From NCBI GenBank assembly GCA_028279445.1, contig JANQNT010000014.1, positions 102,420 through 166,419 of the forward strand: DNA of 64,000 bases, written 5' to 3'. Shown here in pieces: positions 17,827-27,090 of this stretch. The notes beneath the pieces are model-generated. The model saw only the letters and a list, made by a program, of their open reading frames with translations. It did not search any database and was not told the origin of the DNA. The position numbers and the translations under genes are program-made. Source of the DNA: Tepidamorphaceae bacterium. GTDB taxonomy: Bacteria; Pseudomonadota; Alphaproteobacteria; Rhizobiales; Tepidamorphaceae. Within the stretch, counting starts at the first letter, position 1; each line of letters opens with the position of its first letter.

Positions 17827-19239
17827 ATGACAGGCAGCAAGACACTCTTCGAGAAGATCTGGGACGCTCACGCAATAAGGGTCTCCGAAAACGGCGAGTC
17901 CCTTCTCTATGTAGACCGGCATTTCATCCATGACGGGACATCGCAGGCGTTCGAGAAGCTCGAACTCGCAGGGCACGGCGTCAGATCTCCTCACAAGACG
18001 TTCGGCACCGCAGATCATTACGTTCCGACCCGCAACGGACTTGACGGGTTAACGGACCCGGCACGCAGGGCAATGGTCCTTCGTCTTGAGGAGGATGCGA
18101 AACGCTACGACATCCGATGCTTCGGCTTCGGACATCAGCATCAGGGAATTGTCCATGTCATCGGCCCCGAACTGGGGCTGACCCTGCCCGGCTTCCTTCT
18201 GGTTTGCGGAGATTCACATACGTCAACCCATGGCGCGCTTGGCGCGTTTGCCTTTGGTGTTGGTGCGAGTGAAGTCGCACATGTTCTTGCCACCCAGACG
18301 ATTTGGCAGGCGCGGCCGAAGACGATGAGAATCACGCTCGACGGTCACGCCGGCGTCGGGGTGACGGCGAAAGACATGATCCTCCACATCATCGGGACGA
18401 TCGGGGCTGGCGGCGCGACCGGCCATGTCATCGAATACGCCGGATCCGGCATCGAGGCCTTGTCGATGGAAGGCCGGCTTACCCTGTGCAACATGTCAAT
18501 CGAAGCCGGCGCGAGAGCCGGTCTCATTGCACCGGACGACAAGACTGCCGCCTACCTGAAGGGCAAGCCGTTTGCACCGTCCGGTGCGGACTGGGACCAC
18601 GCCGTGGCGCATTGGCAAACGCTCGCAAGCGACGGTGACGCGGCATTTGATCGCGAAGTGCGGATCGAAACCGACAACATTTCCCCGACTGTGACCTGGG
18701 GCACCAGCCCTGAGGATGCCGTTCCCGTTACGGCGGCGGTACCTGATCCGCAAGGCGAGCCGGATGCCGAGCGCCGGGCACGAATGATCCGCGCACTGGA
18801 CTACATGAACCTCAAGCCGGGAACGCCGATGGAGGCGATCGCGGTGGATCGCGTTTTCATAGGGTCCTGCACGAACAGCCGTATCGAGGATCTGCGCGCG
18901 GCGGCGGAGATATTGAAAGGACGGAAGACGAGGATACCGGCGATGGTGGTGCCGGGTTCGATGATCGTGAAGGCCGCAGCGGAAGCTGAGGGCCTCGACC
19001 GTATATTCGCCAAGGCCGGTGTCGAATGGCGTGACCCGGGCTGTTCAATGTGTGTCGCGATGAATGGTGTCGATGTGGTTGGTCCGGGCGAGCGCTGTGC
19101 GTCCACCTCCAACCGCAATTTTGCCGGCCGTCAGGGGCGAGCCGCGCGCACACATCTGATGAGTCCGGCCATGGCCGCCGCCGCCGCGGTGGCTGGTCGC
19201 ATCGTCGATCCGCGCAAACCCCTGCCTGGCGGTGCTTGA
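17827..19239 (+). CDS. Aconitase-family hydratase/isomerase large subunit (LeuC-like)
   Basis: A 470-residue [4Fe-4S] enzyme subunit of the 3-isopropylmalate dehydratase (LeuC) type. Family motifs are CGDSHTSTHGALGAFAFG near residue 128, the first cluster cysteine in FIGSCTNSRIEDL (about 348), the cysteine pair in DPGCSMCVAMN (about 404-407), and the substrate arginine region SNRNFAGRQG. The ATG at 17827 begins the usual LeuC start (TLFEKIWDAH). The gene heads an operon with a LeuD-like subunit and two dehydrogenases, far from any leucine gene. A dimethylmaleate, citramalate or other alkylmalate substrate is therefore as likely as isopropylmalate. Confidence 0.9.
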   Translation: MTGSKTLFEKIWDAHAIRVSENGESLLYVDRHFIHDGTSQAFEKLELAGHGVRSPHKTFGTADHYVPTRNGLDGLTDPARRAMVLRLEEDAKRYDIRCFGFGHQHQGIVHVIGPELGLTLPGFLLVCGDSHTSTHGALGAFAFGVGASEVAHVLATQTIWQARPKTMRITLDGHAGVGVTAKDMILHIIGTIGAGGATGHVIEYAGSGIEALSMEGRLTLCNMSIEAGARAGLIAPDDKTAAYLKGKPFAPSGADWDHAVAHWQTLASDGDAAFDREVRIETDNISPTVTWGTSPEDAVPVTAAVPDPQGEPDAERRARMIRALDYMNLKPGTPMEAIAVDRVFIGSCTNSRIEDLRAAAEILKGRKTRIPAMVVPGSMIVKAAAEAEGLDRIFAKAGVEWRDPGCSMCVAMNGVDVVGPGERCASTSNRNFAGRQGRAARTHLMSPAMAAAAAVAGRIVDPRKPLPGGA

Positions 19240-19250
19240 GGGGAGTGGAG

Positions 19251-19856
19251 GTGAAACCTGTACGGAAAATACACGGTCTGGCCGTCGGCCTTGAAATGGC
19301 AAATGTGGACACCGACCAGATCGTACCGGCACGTTATCTCTATCGAAACAGATCCGAAGGGTTTGCCGACACGCTGTTCCACGACATGCGGTCCGATCCG
19401 CAAGGCTGTGAACGTGACAGCTTTCCATTGAACGCACCGGAGGCTGAGCAAGCTACCATCTTGGTGACGCTCGACAATTTCGGTTGCGGTTCCTCCCGCG
19501 AACACGCGGTCTGGGCTCTTGTCGACGCCGGATTCCAAGCGGTGATTGCGGTCTCCTTCGGCGACATTTTTCGCAACAACGCGCACGAGAACGGCCTCCT
19601 TCCAGTTGTCCTGGAAGAGCATGAGGTGATGCACCTGCTCCAGCACGTAAAGAGCGGCCCCGCAAAGCTGACCGTCGACCTGGAAACCCAGCGCGTCAGG
19701 CTTCCCGATGGCACCTGCTTCTCGTTCGACATCGACAGCGCCGCTCGTGAAAACCTGCTCCTGGGGCGCAGCAAGATCGATGCAACGCACAGTCTGATGA
19801 GCACCATCGACGCGTTCGAAGAAGCCTATCTGGGTCGTCATCCATGGTCAGAATGA
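19251..19856 (+). CDS. Aconitase-family hydratase/isomerase small subunit (LeuD-like)
   Basis: A 201-residue swivel-domain subunit that pairs with the LeuC-like protein upstream. The segments MANVDTDQIVPARYL near the start and TLDNFGCGSSREHAVWALVD near residue 75 are the signature of LeuD; the loop after the first motif sets substrate choice. No ATG is available: GTG at 19251, preceded by GGGGAGTGGAG, is the best start, and GTG at 19245 is an alternative. The gap from the large-subunit stop is 11 bases. As with its partner, the genomic context argues against a leucine-pathway role. Confidence 0.88.
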   Translation: MKPVRKIHGLAVGLEMANVDTDQIVPARYLYRNRSEGFADTLFHDMRSDPQGCERDSFPLNAPEAEQATILVTLDNFGCGSSREHAVWALVDAGFQAVIAVSFGDIFRNNAHENGLLPVVLEEHEVMHLLQHVKSGPAKLTVDLETQRVRLPDGTCFSFDIDSAARENLLLGRSKIDATHSLMSTIDAFEEAYLGRHPWSE

Positions 19857-19893
19857 AACCGCAAGCAGGCAGAACGCACACCCGGCGGTCGAC

Positions 19894-20832
19894 ATGAAGA
19901 TTGCCGTGGTTGGAACCGGTCTTGTGGGACATGGTTGGGCCATCGCGTTCGCGCGCGCCGGCCATGAGGTTGCGCTTTTCGATGCGAAACCAGGTCAAAC
20001 CGAAGCCGCGCTTCAGCGCATCGACACGATTCTCCCTGAACTCGTTTCCTTCGGCCTGATCGAACCGGACAGCGATCTGCGCGCCCGCATAACAGCACAT
20101 GGGTCCCTGAGAACCGCGGTGGAAGGCTCCGGCTATGTCCAGGAGAGCGGCCCCGAAAGCGTGTCGGCCAAACGTGAGATATTCGCTGAACTCGACCAAC
20201 TGGCGGCACCCGAGGCAATTCTCGCCACGTCTTCGTCCGGCATCCCGATCAGCGTGATCGCGGAGGCGCTTGGTGGCCGCGCCCGTTGCCTTGTCGCGCA
20301 TCCGGCAAATCCACCCTATCTGCTCCCGATCGTCGAGATCGTCCCAGCGCCATGGACCAGCGAGAAAGCGATTGCGGTTGCGGATGAGATTCTCTCCGGA
20401 GCAGGCCAGGTAACAGTCCGACTCAAAAAGGAAATTGACGGTTTCGTCCTCAACCGGCTCCAGGGCGCACTGCTCCACGAGGCCTTTCGTCTTGTCGAGG
20501 ACGGCATCGCCACTGCGGAGGATGTGGACCGCACGGTGTGCCATGGCCTTGGCCTGCGCTGGTCGTTCATGGGGCCGTTCGAGACGATCGATCTGAATGC
20601 GCCCGGCGGGATCTCAGACTATGTGGATCGGCTTGGACCGATGTATCTGCGCTTCGCGCAGCAGCGGGGTGCCGCACGTCCATGGGGTCCGGAACTCGTT
20701 GCAAGGATTGAAGCGGATCGGCGAGCGAGCCTGCCTGCCTCAGCCCTTGGCGAGCGTGCGGCCTGGCGCGACCGCCAGCTAATGGCACTGGCGGCCCATA
20801 AAGGGCGCCCGAAACAACTCCCGCAGACGTGA
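19894..20832 (+). CDS. 3-hydroxyacyl-CoA dehydrogenase-family (carnitine / lambda-crystallin type) NAD enzyme
   Basis: A 312-residue NAD-dependent dehydrogenase. The Rossmann motif is IAVVGTGLVGHGWAIAFARA at the N-terminus; the family's catalytic histidine-containing segment is AHPANPPYLLPIVEIVPAPW, and the C-terminal helical domain has GFVLNRLQGALLHEAFRLVE. The single-domain length and the HPANPPYLLPIVE form point to the L-gulonate 3-dehydrogenase / L-carnitine dehydrogenase branch that oxidises free beta-hydroxy acids, not CoA esters. It is third in the LeuCD-like operon. An oxidation of a beta-hydroxy acid intermediate is inferred; the exact substrate is unknown. Confidence 0.87.
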   Translation: MKIAVVGTGLVGHGWAIAFARAGHEVALFDAKPGQTEAALQRIDTILPELVSFGLIEPDSDLRARITAHGSLRTAVEGSGYVQESGPESVSAKREIFAELDQLAAPEAILATSSSGIPISVIAEALGGRARCLVAHPANPPYLLPIVEIVPAPWTSEKAIAVADEILSGAGQVTVRLKKEIDGFVLNRLQGALLHEAFRLVEDGIATAEDVDRTVCHGLGLRWSFMGPFETIDLNAPGGISDYVDRLGPMYLRFAQQRGAARPWGPELVARIEADRRASLPASALGERAAWRDRQLMALAAHKGRPKQLPQT

Positions 20833-20997
20833 CGAAGGAGCGGAAGAGATGATCTCGACCGCCGCACAGGCGGCGTCTCACCACAATGTCCACGGAATGG
20901 CTGTTTCTCAAGAACAATGCCTCTCACGAGGTGTTCAGATCAGCATTTCCCGTGGACTCACAAACCACACGAAACCATGGAGCAACGCGAGAGGGCC

Positions 20998-22299
20998 ATG
21001 CCGCACCATTTGAAATCCGCACCAGGACGATCCACCCACAGGCAGGACGAGGCAGAGCTTCGAAAGACAGTTGAAGCACTGATCGCCGATATCGAAGAAA
21101 ACGGCGAGGCCGCCGTGCGGAGGATGTCAGAGCGTTTTGATAACTGGAACCCGCCCAGTTTCCGCCTGAGTGATTCAGAAATCCGCGATGCGGTGGACAG
21201 TTTGCCACAGCAGACAATCGACGACATCGCGTTCGCGCAAGAACAAATCCGTCGTTTCGCACTCGCACAACGCGAGGCGTTAAACGATATCGAGGTTGAA
21301 ACGCTTCCGGGGATTGTGCTCGGACACAGGAATATCTCCATCGAGTCGGTTGGTTGCTATGTGCCCGGCGGGCGCTATCCCATGGTCGCATCGGCGCACA
21401 TGAGTATTGTTACCGCGCGCGCCGCAGGGTGCCGCAAGGTGATCGCCTGCACACCACCGACCGACGGCCAGCCGCATGCCGAGACGATTGCCGCGATGAG
21501 CATGGCCGGTGCCGACGAGATTTATCTGATCGGAGGCGTTCAGGCGATCGCCGCCATGGCGCTCGGCGTGGCGGGCCTCGGCCCGGTGGATATGCTGGTC
21601 GGTCCCGGCAACGCCTATGTCGCGGAAGCCAAACGCCAGCTCTTCGGTCGTGTCGGAATCGATTTGCTCGCCGGGCCGACCGAAGTCCTCGTCATTGCCG
21701 ATGAGACGGCGGACGCGGAAATGGTTGCGACAGACCTGTTGGGTCAGGCCGAGCATGGCCCGACGTCGCCGGCCATACTGGTGACCACTTCGGAGCGGCT
21801 CGCAAGGGAGCTGCCGCAGGAAATCGAACGTCAACTCGAGGAACTGGAGACGGCCGAAGTCGCGTCGGTTGCCTGGCGCGACTATGGCGAGATCATCCTG
21901 TGCGCCAACGACGAAGAAATGCTCGCCGAAGCCGACCGGCTCGCCTTTGAGCATGTCGAGGTGCTGACCCGCGACCCGGATTTCTTCCTGAAATCGATGC
22001 GCAACTACGGCTCGCTCTTTGTCGGGCCGGAAACAAATGTCGCCTATGGCGACAAGGTAATCGGAACCAACCATACCCTGCCGACGCTCGGAGCCGCCCG
22101 ATACACCGGCGGTCTGTGGGTCGGCAAGTTCCTGAAGACCGTCACCTATCAGCGCTGTACGCCCGAAGCGAGTGCTCTGGTGGGCGAATACTGCTCGCGG
22201 CTCTGCGAGATCGAGCGGTTTGCCGGCCACAAGGAGCAGGCGGACTTGAGGGTGCGCCGCTATGGCCGGCCGAACCGGACACGCCAGCAAGCCGAATAG
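20998..22299 (+). CDS. HisD-family dehydrogenase, sulfopropanediol dehydrogenase (HpsN)-like
   Basis: A 433-residue zinc- and NAD-dependent dehydrogenase of the HisD fold. Characteristic stretches are [55 protein letters not shown], zinc ligands in [33 protein letters not shown] and the late FAGHKEQA. The wording, including HLKS at the start and [14 protein letters not shown], matches HpsN-type enzymes that oxidise 2,3-dihydroxypropane-1-sulfonate by four electrons to sulfolactate, as opposed to true histidinol dehydrogenase. Start taken at ATG 20998, with AGAGG just upstream; ATG 20977 is an alternative. The neighbours suggest a primary-alcohol-to-carboxylate step in the island's pathway. 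Confidence 0.86.
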   Translation: MPHHLKSAPGRSTHRQDEAELRKTVEALIADIEENGEAAVRRMSERFDNWNPPSFRLSDSEIRDAVDSLPQQTIDDIAFAQEQIRRFALAQREALNDIEVETLPGIVLGHRNISIESVGCYVPGGRYPMVASAHMSIVTARAAGCRKVIACTPPTDGQPHAETIAAMSMAGADEIYLIGGVQAIAAMALGVAGLGPVDMLVGPGNAYVAEAKRQLFGRVGIDLLAGPTEVLVIADETADAEMVATDLLGQAEHGPTSPAILVTTSERLARELPQEIERQLEELETAEVASVAWRDYGEIILCANDEEMLAEADRLAFEHVEVLTRDPDFFLKSMRNYGSLFVGPETNVAYGDKVIGTNHTLPTLGAARYTGGLWVGKFLKTVTYQRCTPEASALVGEYCSRLCEIERFAGHKEQADLRVRRYGRPNRTRQQAE

Positions 22300-22318
22300 C
22301 AGGGGGGCAGGCCTGACG

Positions 22319-23368
22319 TCAGTCGGCGTCGGGTTCCGCCGGCAAACGGGCCGATCTACGCAGTCGCACCTCGCCCTGTATCGAGATGCTCTCGCCGGAC
22401 AGATCGGGATTTTCCATACGCTCCACGAGAAGCGCCAGCGCGCGCGTGATCATTGCCTCGACCGGCTGCGCGATTGTCGTCAATTCATAGTGTCGCCAAC
22501 GCGCCTGGCGGATGTCGTCAAAACCAATCACCGAGATGTCATCGGGGATGCGAAGTCCGCGCTTGTGTATCGCATCGATGGCGCCGAGTGCCATGATGTC
22601 ATTTGCCGCGAATATGGCATCCGGGCGAGACTCCGCCAGCAACTCCTCGGCTGCCGCGAAGCCGCCTTCATAGGTGTAGTGACCGCGCGACCAGCCAACG
22701 AGATCGAGTGCGGCTTTGCGCAACGCCTGCCGCAATCCGCTTTCGCGATCCTCGCTTGTCGAGGTGTCTTCCCGTCCGGCAATAAAGGCTATGCGCTGGT
22801 GCTTGGCGCGGATCAACAATTCGCCGACCATGACACCGCCCGCGTAGTTGTCGCAGGAAACCGTGCAGGAGTGGATGCGTGGCACCCGGTTGATCATCAC
22901 CATGGGCAACTGGTTGGTGGCGCAGGTTGCCGCGGCCTTCGAGGAAAGTCGCGCCGCGGCGATGATGCATCCATCCATCTGATATTGCTGGATCGGCTTG
23001 ATTCCCTCCGAATCAAGCGTCTCCCCACCGACATGCAAGAGCATGGGATACTTGCCGATCGCCGCCAGCCTTTGATGCAGCAATTCGAAAAGTTCGGCGT
23101 AGAAGGGGTTCTTCATGTCGCCCAGGACAATGCCGACGACGCCGCTGGTTCGCGTGACGAGACCGCGCGCCATCGCGTTCGGCGTGTAGCCATGCTCGGC
23201 GGCCAGAGCGACGACGCCAGCACGGGTCTTCTCGGAGATACGCGGATCGCCTTTCAAAGCTCTCGAGACTGTCGAGGGTGACACACCCGCGAGTTTGGAG
23301 ATTGTCCGTACGGTCGGTTTTGCCGAAGGGGCCGGTGCGGGCTCGGTCTTGTCGTTCATCTTATTCAT
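22319..23368 (-). CDS. LacI-family transcriptional regulator
   Basis: A 349-residue repressor-type regulator. The N-terminal helix-turn-helix and hinge are [20 protein letters not shown], followed by [20 protein letters not shown], and the rest is the periplasmic-binding-like ligand domain ([43 protein letters not shown]). The gene is convergent with the HpsN-like gene (19-base gap) and divergent from the ABC transporter operon, so it sits at the centre of the catabolic island. It most likely binds the AACGTTTGCACA words at 17732-17743 and 23552-23563. The 20 residues before the HTH are a disordered Pro/Ala-rich lead. Confidence 0.92.
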   Translation of the reverse strand: MNKMNDKTEPAPAPSAKPTVRTISKLAGVSPSTVSRALKGDPRISEKTRAGVVALAAEHGYTPNAMARGLVTRTSGVVGIVLGDMKNPFYAELFELLHQRLAAIGKYPMLLHVGGETLDSEGIKPIQQYQMDGCIIAAARLSSKAAATCATNQLPMVMINRVPRIHSCTVSCDNYAGGVMVGELLIRAKHQRIAFIAGREDTSTSEDRESGLRQALRKAALDLVGWSRGHYTYEGGFAAAEELLAESRPDAIFAANDIMALGAIDAIHKRGLRIPDDISVIGFDDIRQARWRHYELTTIAQPVEAMITRALALLVERMENPDLSGESISIQGEVRLRRSARLPAEPDAD

Positions 23369-23551
23369 GAAGCCCCTGATCCTGAGACAATGGACGGATT
23401 CGCCTCGAATCTTCGATCCAATCTACCGCCGTCCAAGCCTGTGCGCGACGGCAAAACACAACCCTGTAGCGCACACGATTGCACAATTTTATTCATCCAC
23501 CGCCATAATCTATCCTATCCATACTGTTTTTACGGCATTTTTCTGATCTAA

Positions 23552-23563
23552 AACGTTTGCACA
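23552..23563 (+). promoter_or_regulatory. LacI-type operator candidate before the ABC transporter operon
   Basis: AACGTTTGCACA, identical to the right part of the candidate operator at 17732-17743. It ends 4 bases before the -35 box, where a bound repressor would hinder polymerase, and it also lies upstream of the divergent LacI gene. Confidence 0.55.
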
Positions 23564-23567
23564 TATC

Positions 23568-23596
23568 TTGACACCCACTCGGTGGGCGCGGATACT
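23568..23596 (+). promoter_or_regulatory. Sigma-70 type promoter of the ABC transporter operon
   Basis: TTGACA (23568-23573), a 17-base spacer and GATACT (23591-23596). The spacer contains the small palindrome CCCACTCGGTGGG. Transcription would start near 23603. Confidence 0.6.
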
Positions 23597-23746
23597 TCGC
23601 CGTCGCCTCAGAAGCGATGCTGTCGCCTCGCGCGACCAACAATGTTTGGCGCACGCCCATCGTGGCGGGTTTGGCCGGAGGGGAGAGACTGCCGCACGGT
23701 CATGCGGAGCCCGCGATGTGCGTTCCCAGACTTCAGGGAGGATACT

Positions 23747-24706
23747 GTGAAAGGTCTCAGAAGGATTTTAGCGCTCGGCCTGGCCATCTTCGCCACGGCC
23801 GGCTTCGGAGTGGCGCACGCCGACGGTGTTGTGCGAATTGGCGGCGTCGCCAACTATGGCCCGGTCCTGCCGGTCCTCGCGGCCCAGGAACTGAAGCTGT
23901 TCGAGAAAGCCGGCGTGAATGTCGAGTTCACCAACTTCAATGGCGGTTCGGCGTCCATGGAAGGTCTGGCCGCGGGAGAAGTCGACCTCATCAACTTCTT
24001 TCCTCCCGGCCATGCGCTCGCCAAGCGACGGGGCGTGGAGGCGACCATCGTCAGCGCCGGCACGTTGACCCCGCGTGGCTGGCACATCGTGGTCGGCAAG
24101 GATTCGAATATCTCGGCGCTGGAGGATCTCGCCGGCAAGAAGATCGGCGTAACGTCAAACGGCTCCACGACGGATTTCTTCGCGCTATGGGTTGCCGACC
24201 AGGCTGGTGGCGAGATGACGCGCGTTCCACTCGGTGGTGCCGGGCTGGTGCCGAATCTGATTTCCGGCAATGTCGATGCGATCGTGGCCTATCCGCCACT
24301 GAGCTACAACGTGCTTGGCGCAGGTGACGGCAAGAGCCTGGTGCATCTGGGCGAAGCCATGACGCCGAATCTTCCCGATGTGTGGATTGCATCCGACAAG
24401 CTGATCGAAACCAATCCCGAGGGTCTGCAAAAGGCTCTGGTCGGCTTGTACAGCGCAATCGTCCACATGCAGCAGAACCCGGAATGGGCCATTGACTTCA
24501 TTGCCCAGAAAACGGGCCTGCCAAAAGATATCGCCACCGAGGAATACAATAATACCTTCAAGGGCCTTTCGTCCGACGGCGATCTCAAGGAAGAGTGGGT
24601 CGCAGAATCCCTGAAGCTCGGATCGCTCGCTGGCATGGATGATTTGCCGGAAGCATCATCAATGTTCACCGACAAGTTCGTGCCGGTCGATACGATCACG
24701 CCGTAA
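23747..24706 (+). CDS. ABC importer substrate-binding protein (SsuA/TauA/NMT1-like)
   Basis: A 319-residue periplasmic binding protein. GTG at 23747, with the strong site AGGGAGG 5 bases upstream, starts a clean signal peptide (LRRILALGLAIFATAGFGVA, cleavage near AHA-DG). The mature protein has family features of sulfonate/taurine/nitrate-type binders: GPVLPVLAAQELKLFEKAGV, NGGSASMEGLAAGEVDLINF and VGKDSNISALEDLAGKKIGV. It heads the operon binding protein - permease - ATPase - permease - lyase - DUF6282. The ligand is presumably the small acid or sulfonate that the island degrades. Confidence 0.9.
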   Translation: MKGLRRILALGLAIFATAGFGVAHADGVVRIGGVANYGPVLPVLAAQELKLFEKAGVNVEFTNFNGGSASMEGLAAGEVDLINFFPPGHALAKRRGVEATIVSAGTLTPRGWHIVVGKDSNISALEDLAGKKIGVTSNGSTTDFFALWVADQAGGEMTRVPLGGAGLVPNLISGNVDAIVAYPPLSYNVLGAGDGKSLVHLGEAMTPNLPDVWIASDKLIETNPEGLQKALVGLYSAIVHMQQNPEWAIDFIAQKTGLPKDIATEEYNNTFKGLSSDGDLKEEWVAESLKLGSLAGMDDLPEASSMFTDKFVPVDTITP

Positions 24707-24725
24707 GGGCTCGGGGATCATTTCG

Positions 24726-25478
24726 ATGAAGAATGCAGGGCGGCTGCTTGCGCAGCTTGCGATTGTGGCCGCCATGTTTCTGTTCTGGGAAATGGCGGTG
24801 CGGACGGGCTTGGCAAATGCCCGGATCGTGCCGCCACCCAGCGAGGTCTTGCCGCGCGCCATCACGATGCTGGGCGATCCTGTCGTCCTGCACAATCTGT
24901 GGATCACCTCGGCGCAGGTGATGCTCGCCTTTGTGCTGGTCGCGCCGATTGGCGTGGCCATCGGTCTTCTGCTTGGCGAGAGCGATTATTTCGGTCGGGC
25001 TTTCAAGCCGTTCTTCTTTTTCGTCGCCAGTGTGCCCAAATCCGTCTTTCTGCCGGTTTTCATATTGGCGTTCGGTATCGGGTTCACCCAGAAGGTCGCC
25101 TTCGGGATGTTTCAGGCCATCTTCGTGCTGGTGATCAGCGCGATTGCCGCAGCTGAAAGCGTCTCTCCCGACTACCTCAAGATGGCGCGGGCCTATGGCG
25201 CGTCGCGCCGCCAGATTTATGTCGATATTTATTTGCCGGCTATGCTTCCGGTGATTGTCGAGGGTCTGCGCCTCGGCATGATCTTCAACATCACCGGCGT
25301 CCTGTTTGCCGAGATGTATGTCTCGCGTGCCGGGTTGGGCCACCTGGTGTCGACGTGGGGCATGAGCTTTCAGATGGTGAATTTGTTTGCGGGCATTCTG
25401 CTCGCGGCGTCTTTGAGCATCGCCGTGAACGAATTGCTGCGCTGGTATGAGAATAGGGTAGGCGCATGGCGGGGTTGA
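24726..25478 (+). CDS. ABC importer permease (SsuC-like), first
   Basis: A 250-residue inner-membrane permease with about six spans. The coupling loop EAA motif is ESVSPDYLKMARAYGASRRQ followed by IYVDIYLPAMLPVIVEGLRL, typical of SsuC/TauC-type permeases. ATG at 24726 lies 19 bases after the binding-protein stop. The 3' end overlaps the ATPase gene by 13 bases, indicating coupled translation. With the second permease downstream it probably forms a heterodimeric channel; most SsuABC systems have only one permease. Confidence 0.9.
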   Translation: MKNAGRLLAQLAIVAAMFLFWEMAVRTGLANARIVPPPSEVLPRAITMLGDPVVLHNLWITSAQVMLAFVLVAPIGVAIGLLLGESDYFGRAFKPFFFFVASVPKSVFLPVFILAFGIGFTQKVAFGMFQAIFVLVISAIAAAESVSPDYLKMARAYGASRRQIYVDIYLPAMLPVIVEGLRLGMIFNITGVLFAEMYVSRAGLGHLVSTWGMSFQMVNLFAGILLAASLSIAVNELLRWYENRVGAWRG

Positions 25479-26281
25479 GCGTGGTTGAGGCTGAGCAAAC
25501 AGCGGTGTCTGCCGGAGCCGGCCTACGGGTGGAAAACGTGACGCATGTCTTCGAGACCGGCGCAGAGTCGCTCATGGCTCTCAATGGCGTATCGCTCGAA
25601 GTCGAGGCCGAGACGTTCTACGGAATCGTCGGGCCAAGCGGTTGCGGCAAGTCATCGCTGCTGCTGATGATGGCCGGTCTCCTACAGCCCAGCGAAGGGC
25701 GTATTGCCATCGGCGATGAAACGGTCAGCAAGCCGCTGCCGGAAGACATCGGAGTTGTGTTCCAGGAATCGAGCCTTCTGCCCTGGAAGACGGCGCGTGA
25801 GAATGTCGAGTTTCCACTTTATCTGCGCGGCGTTGACCGCCGCGTTCGCGAACGGGCCGCGCTCGAGATGCTGGAACTGGTCGGTCTTGGCGAGTTCGCC
25901 AACCGCCGGCCGCACGAATTGTCCGGTGGAATGAAGCAGCGCGTGGCGATCGCTCGGGGGTTCTGCCAGAACCCAGACATTCTGTTGATGGACGAGCCGT
26001 TCGCTGCGCTTGACGAACAGACCCGAATGACGCTCGGCGACGAACTCCTGCACCTCTGGGATCGCAACAAGAAAACGGTGGTGTTCGTCACGCACAGTCT
26101 GACCGAGGCGGTCTATCTTTGTGACAAGGTCGCGGTGATGAGTGCGCGCCCGGGTGAGATACTCGACATCGTCGATATCGACCTGCCACGTCCACGCACC
26201 TACGACATGATGGCCACCGAGAAATTCGGAAGGCTTCGCGCCCGGATTTGGGAACTGATCCGCAGGACCCAGCAAAAATGA
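25466..26281 (+). CDS. ABC importer ATPase (SsuB/TauB-like)
   Basis: A 271-residue cytoplasmic ATPase that drives the importer. The Walker A is GPSGCGKSSLLL, Q-loop GVVFQESSLLPWKTARENV, signature LSGGMKQRVAIARGF, Walker B ILLMDEPFAALDEQTR, and switch histidine VFVTHSLTEAV. The N-terminal 20 residues before the fold (LSVVEAEQTAVSAGAGLRVE) are a short extension. It overlaps the first permease by 13 bases and the second permease by 4 bases (ATGA), placing all in one operon. Confidence 0.93.
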   Translation: MAGLSVVEAEQTAVSAGAGLRVENVTHVFETGAESLMALNGVSLEVEAETFYGIVGPSGCGKSSLLLMMAGLLQPSEGRIAIGDETVSKPLPEDIGVVFQESSLLPWKTARENVEFPLYLRGVDRRVRERAALEMLELVGLGEFANRRPHELSGGMKQRVAIARGFCQNPDILLMDEPFAALDEQTRMTLGDELLHLWDRNKKTVVFVTHSLTEAVYLCDKVAVMSARPGEILDIVDIDLPRPRTYDMMATEKFGRLRARIWELIRRTQQK

Positions 26282-27090
26282 GTGCGGGCGCCGACAAAGC
26301 CAATGATGGGCGTCCACTCTGGCTTGCCGTGGTTGCCAGCCCTCTGACGATGCGCCTGGCCTGTCTTGGCGCGATCCTGCTGTTCTGGGAACTGGCACCC
26401 CGCATGGAGTGGATATCACCGGTGATGTTGTCCACCCTGTCGTCCACGGTGATGATCGGGTTCGCCAATATCGATGTGTTCCTGGCCAACTTGGGCGTCA
26501 CGCTCGGTTCATTGTTGCTCGCGCTGGTCATTGCGCTCGGCGGTGGCGCGGTCGTGGGGGTGTTGCTTGGCAGCATTCGCCCGCTGCGCAACACGCTCCT
26601 GCCGATCATGTCTTCGATCTATGCGGTGCCTTTGGTGGTCGTTTATCCGGTATTCACCGCATGGGTTGGCATCGGTGTGGAATCCAAGGTCCTCTTTGGC
26701 GGACTCTATGGCTTCTTCCCCATGTTGCTTGCCACCGCGGCAGGGATAAGAACAGTTGATTCCCGCTACATGTTGGCTGCCCGCAGCATGGGAGCGACGC
26801 GCGTCCAGGTGATTCTGCACGTCATGTTGCCCGCTGCTCTGCCATCGGTGATTTCGGGCGTGCGCATCGGCAGCGCCCTGACGGCGATCGGAGTCGTCGT
26901 TGCCGAGATGATGGCGGCCACGGCAGGCATCGGTTTTCTGATCACCCAGAACCGGACCATGTTCAACACTGCGGAAGTCTATTTCGGCGTGCTGCTGGTT
27001 GTGGTGCTTGCCGGCACCATCGACTGGCTGGTCAGCGTATTCGAGCGCCGGGCTGCCGATTGGTATCCACAGAAGGTCAGAGCCATATGA
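26278..27090 (+). CDS. ABC importer permease (SsuC-like), second
   Basis: A 270-residue permease with about six spans. The cytoplasmic coupling segment is AAGIRTVDSRYMLAARSMGA followed by TRVQVILHVMLPAALPSVIS. ATG at 26278 overlaps the ATPase stop (ATGA). It is distinct in sequence from the first permease, so the importer probably uses two different membrane subunits. Its own stop overlaps the start of the lyase gene in the same ATGA manner, tying transport and catabolism into one transcript. Confidence 0.9.
   Translation: MSAGADKANDGRPLWLAVVASPLTMRLACLGAILLFWELAPRMEWISPVMLSTLSSTVMIGFANIDVFLANLGVTLGSLLLALVIALGGGAVVGVLLGSIRPLRNTLLPIMSSIYAVPLVVVYPVFTAWVGIGVESKVLFGGLYGFFPMLLATAAGIRTVDSRYMLAARSMGATRVQVILHVMLPAALPSVISGVRIGSALTAIGVVVAEMMAATAGIGFLITQNRTMFNTAEVYFGVLLVVVLAGTIDWLVSVFERRAADWYPQKVRAI

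Larger units (their letters stand above)
23369..23746. other. Regulatory intergenic region between LacI gene and ABC operon
   Basis: About 380 bases, strikingly AT-rich around 23450-23570 for this genome. It contains an operator candidate (23552-23563), a good sigma-70 promoter (23568-23596) and an untranslated leader of about 140 bases before the GTG start. No credible gene is seen in it. Confidence 0.65.

Noticed and set aside
17827..19856. Leucine-biosynthesis LeuC/LeuD
   Set aside because: Family membership fits, but there is no leuA or leuB nearby, and the operon continues with dehydrogenases under a LacI-type operator. Kept as LeuCD-like without a gene name.
20998..22299. Canonical histidinol dehydrogenase (HisD) for histidine biosynthesis
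   Set aside because: The sequence has the HpsN-type wording ([34 protein letters not shown]) and sits in a catabolic operon with an importer and LacI regulator, away from histidine genes.
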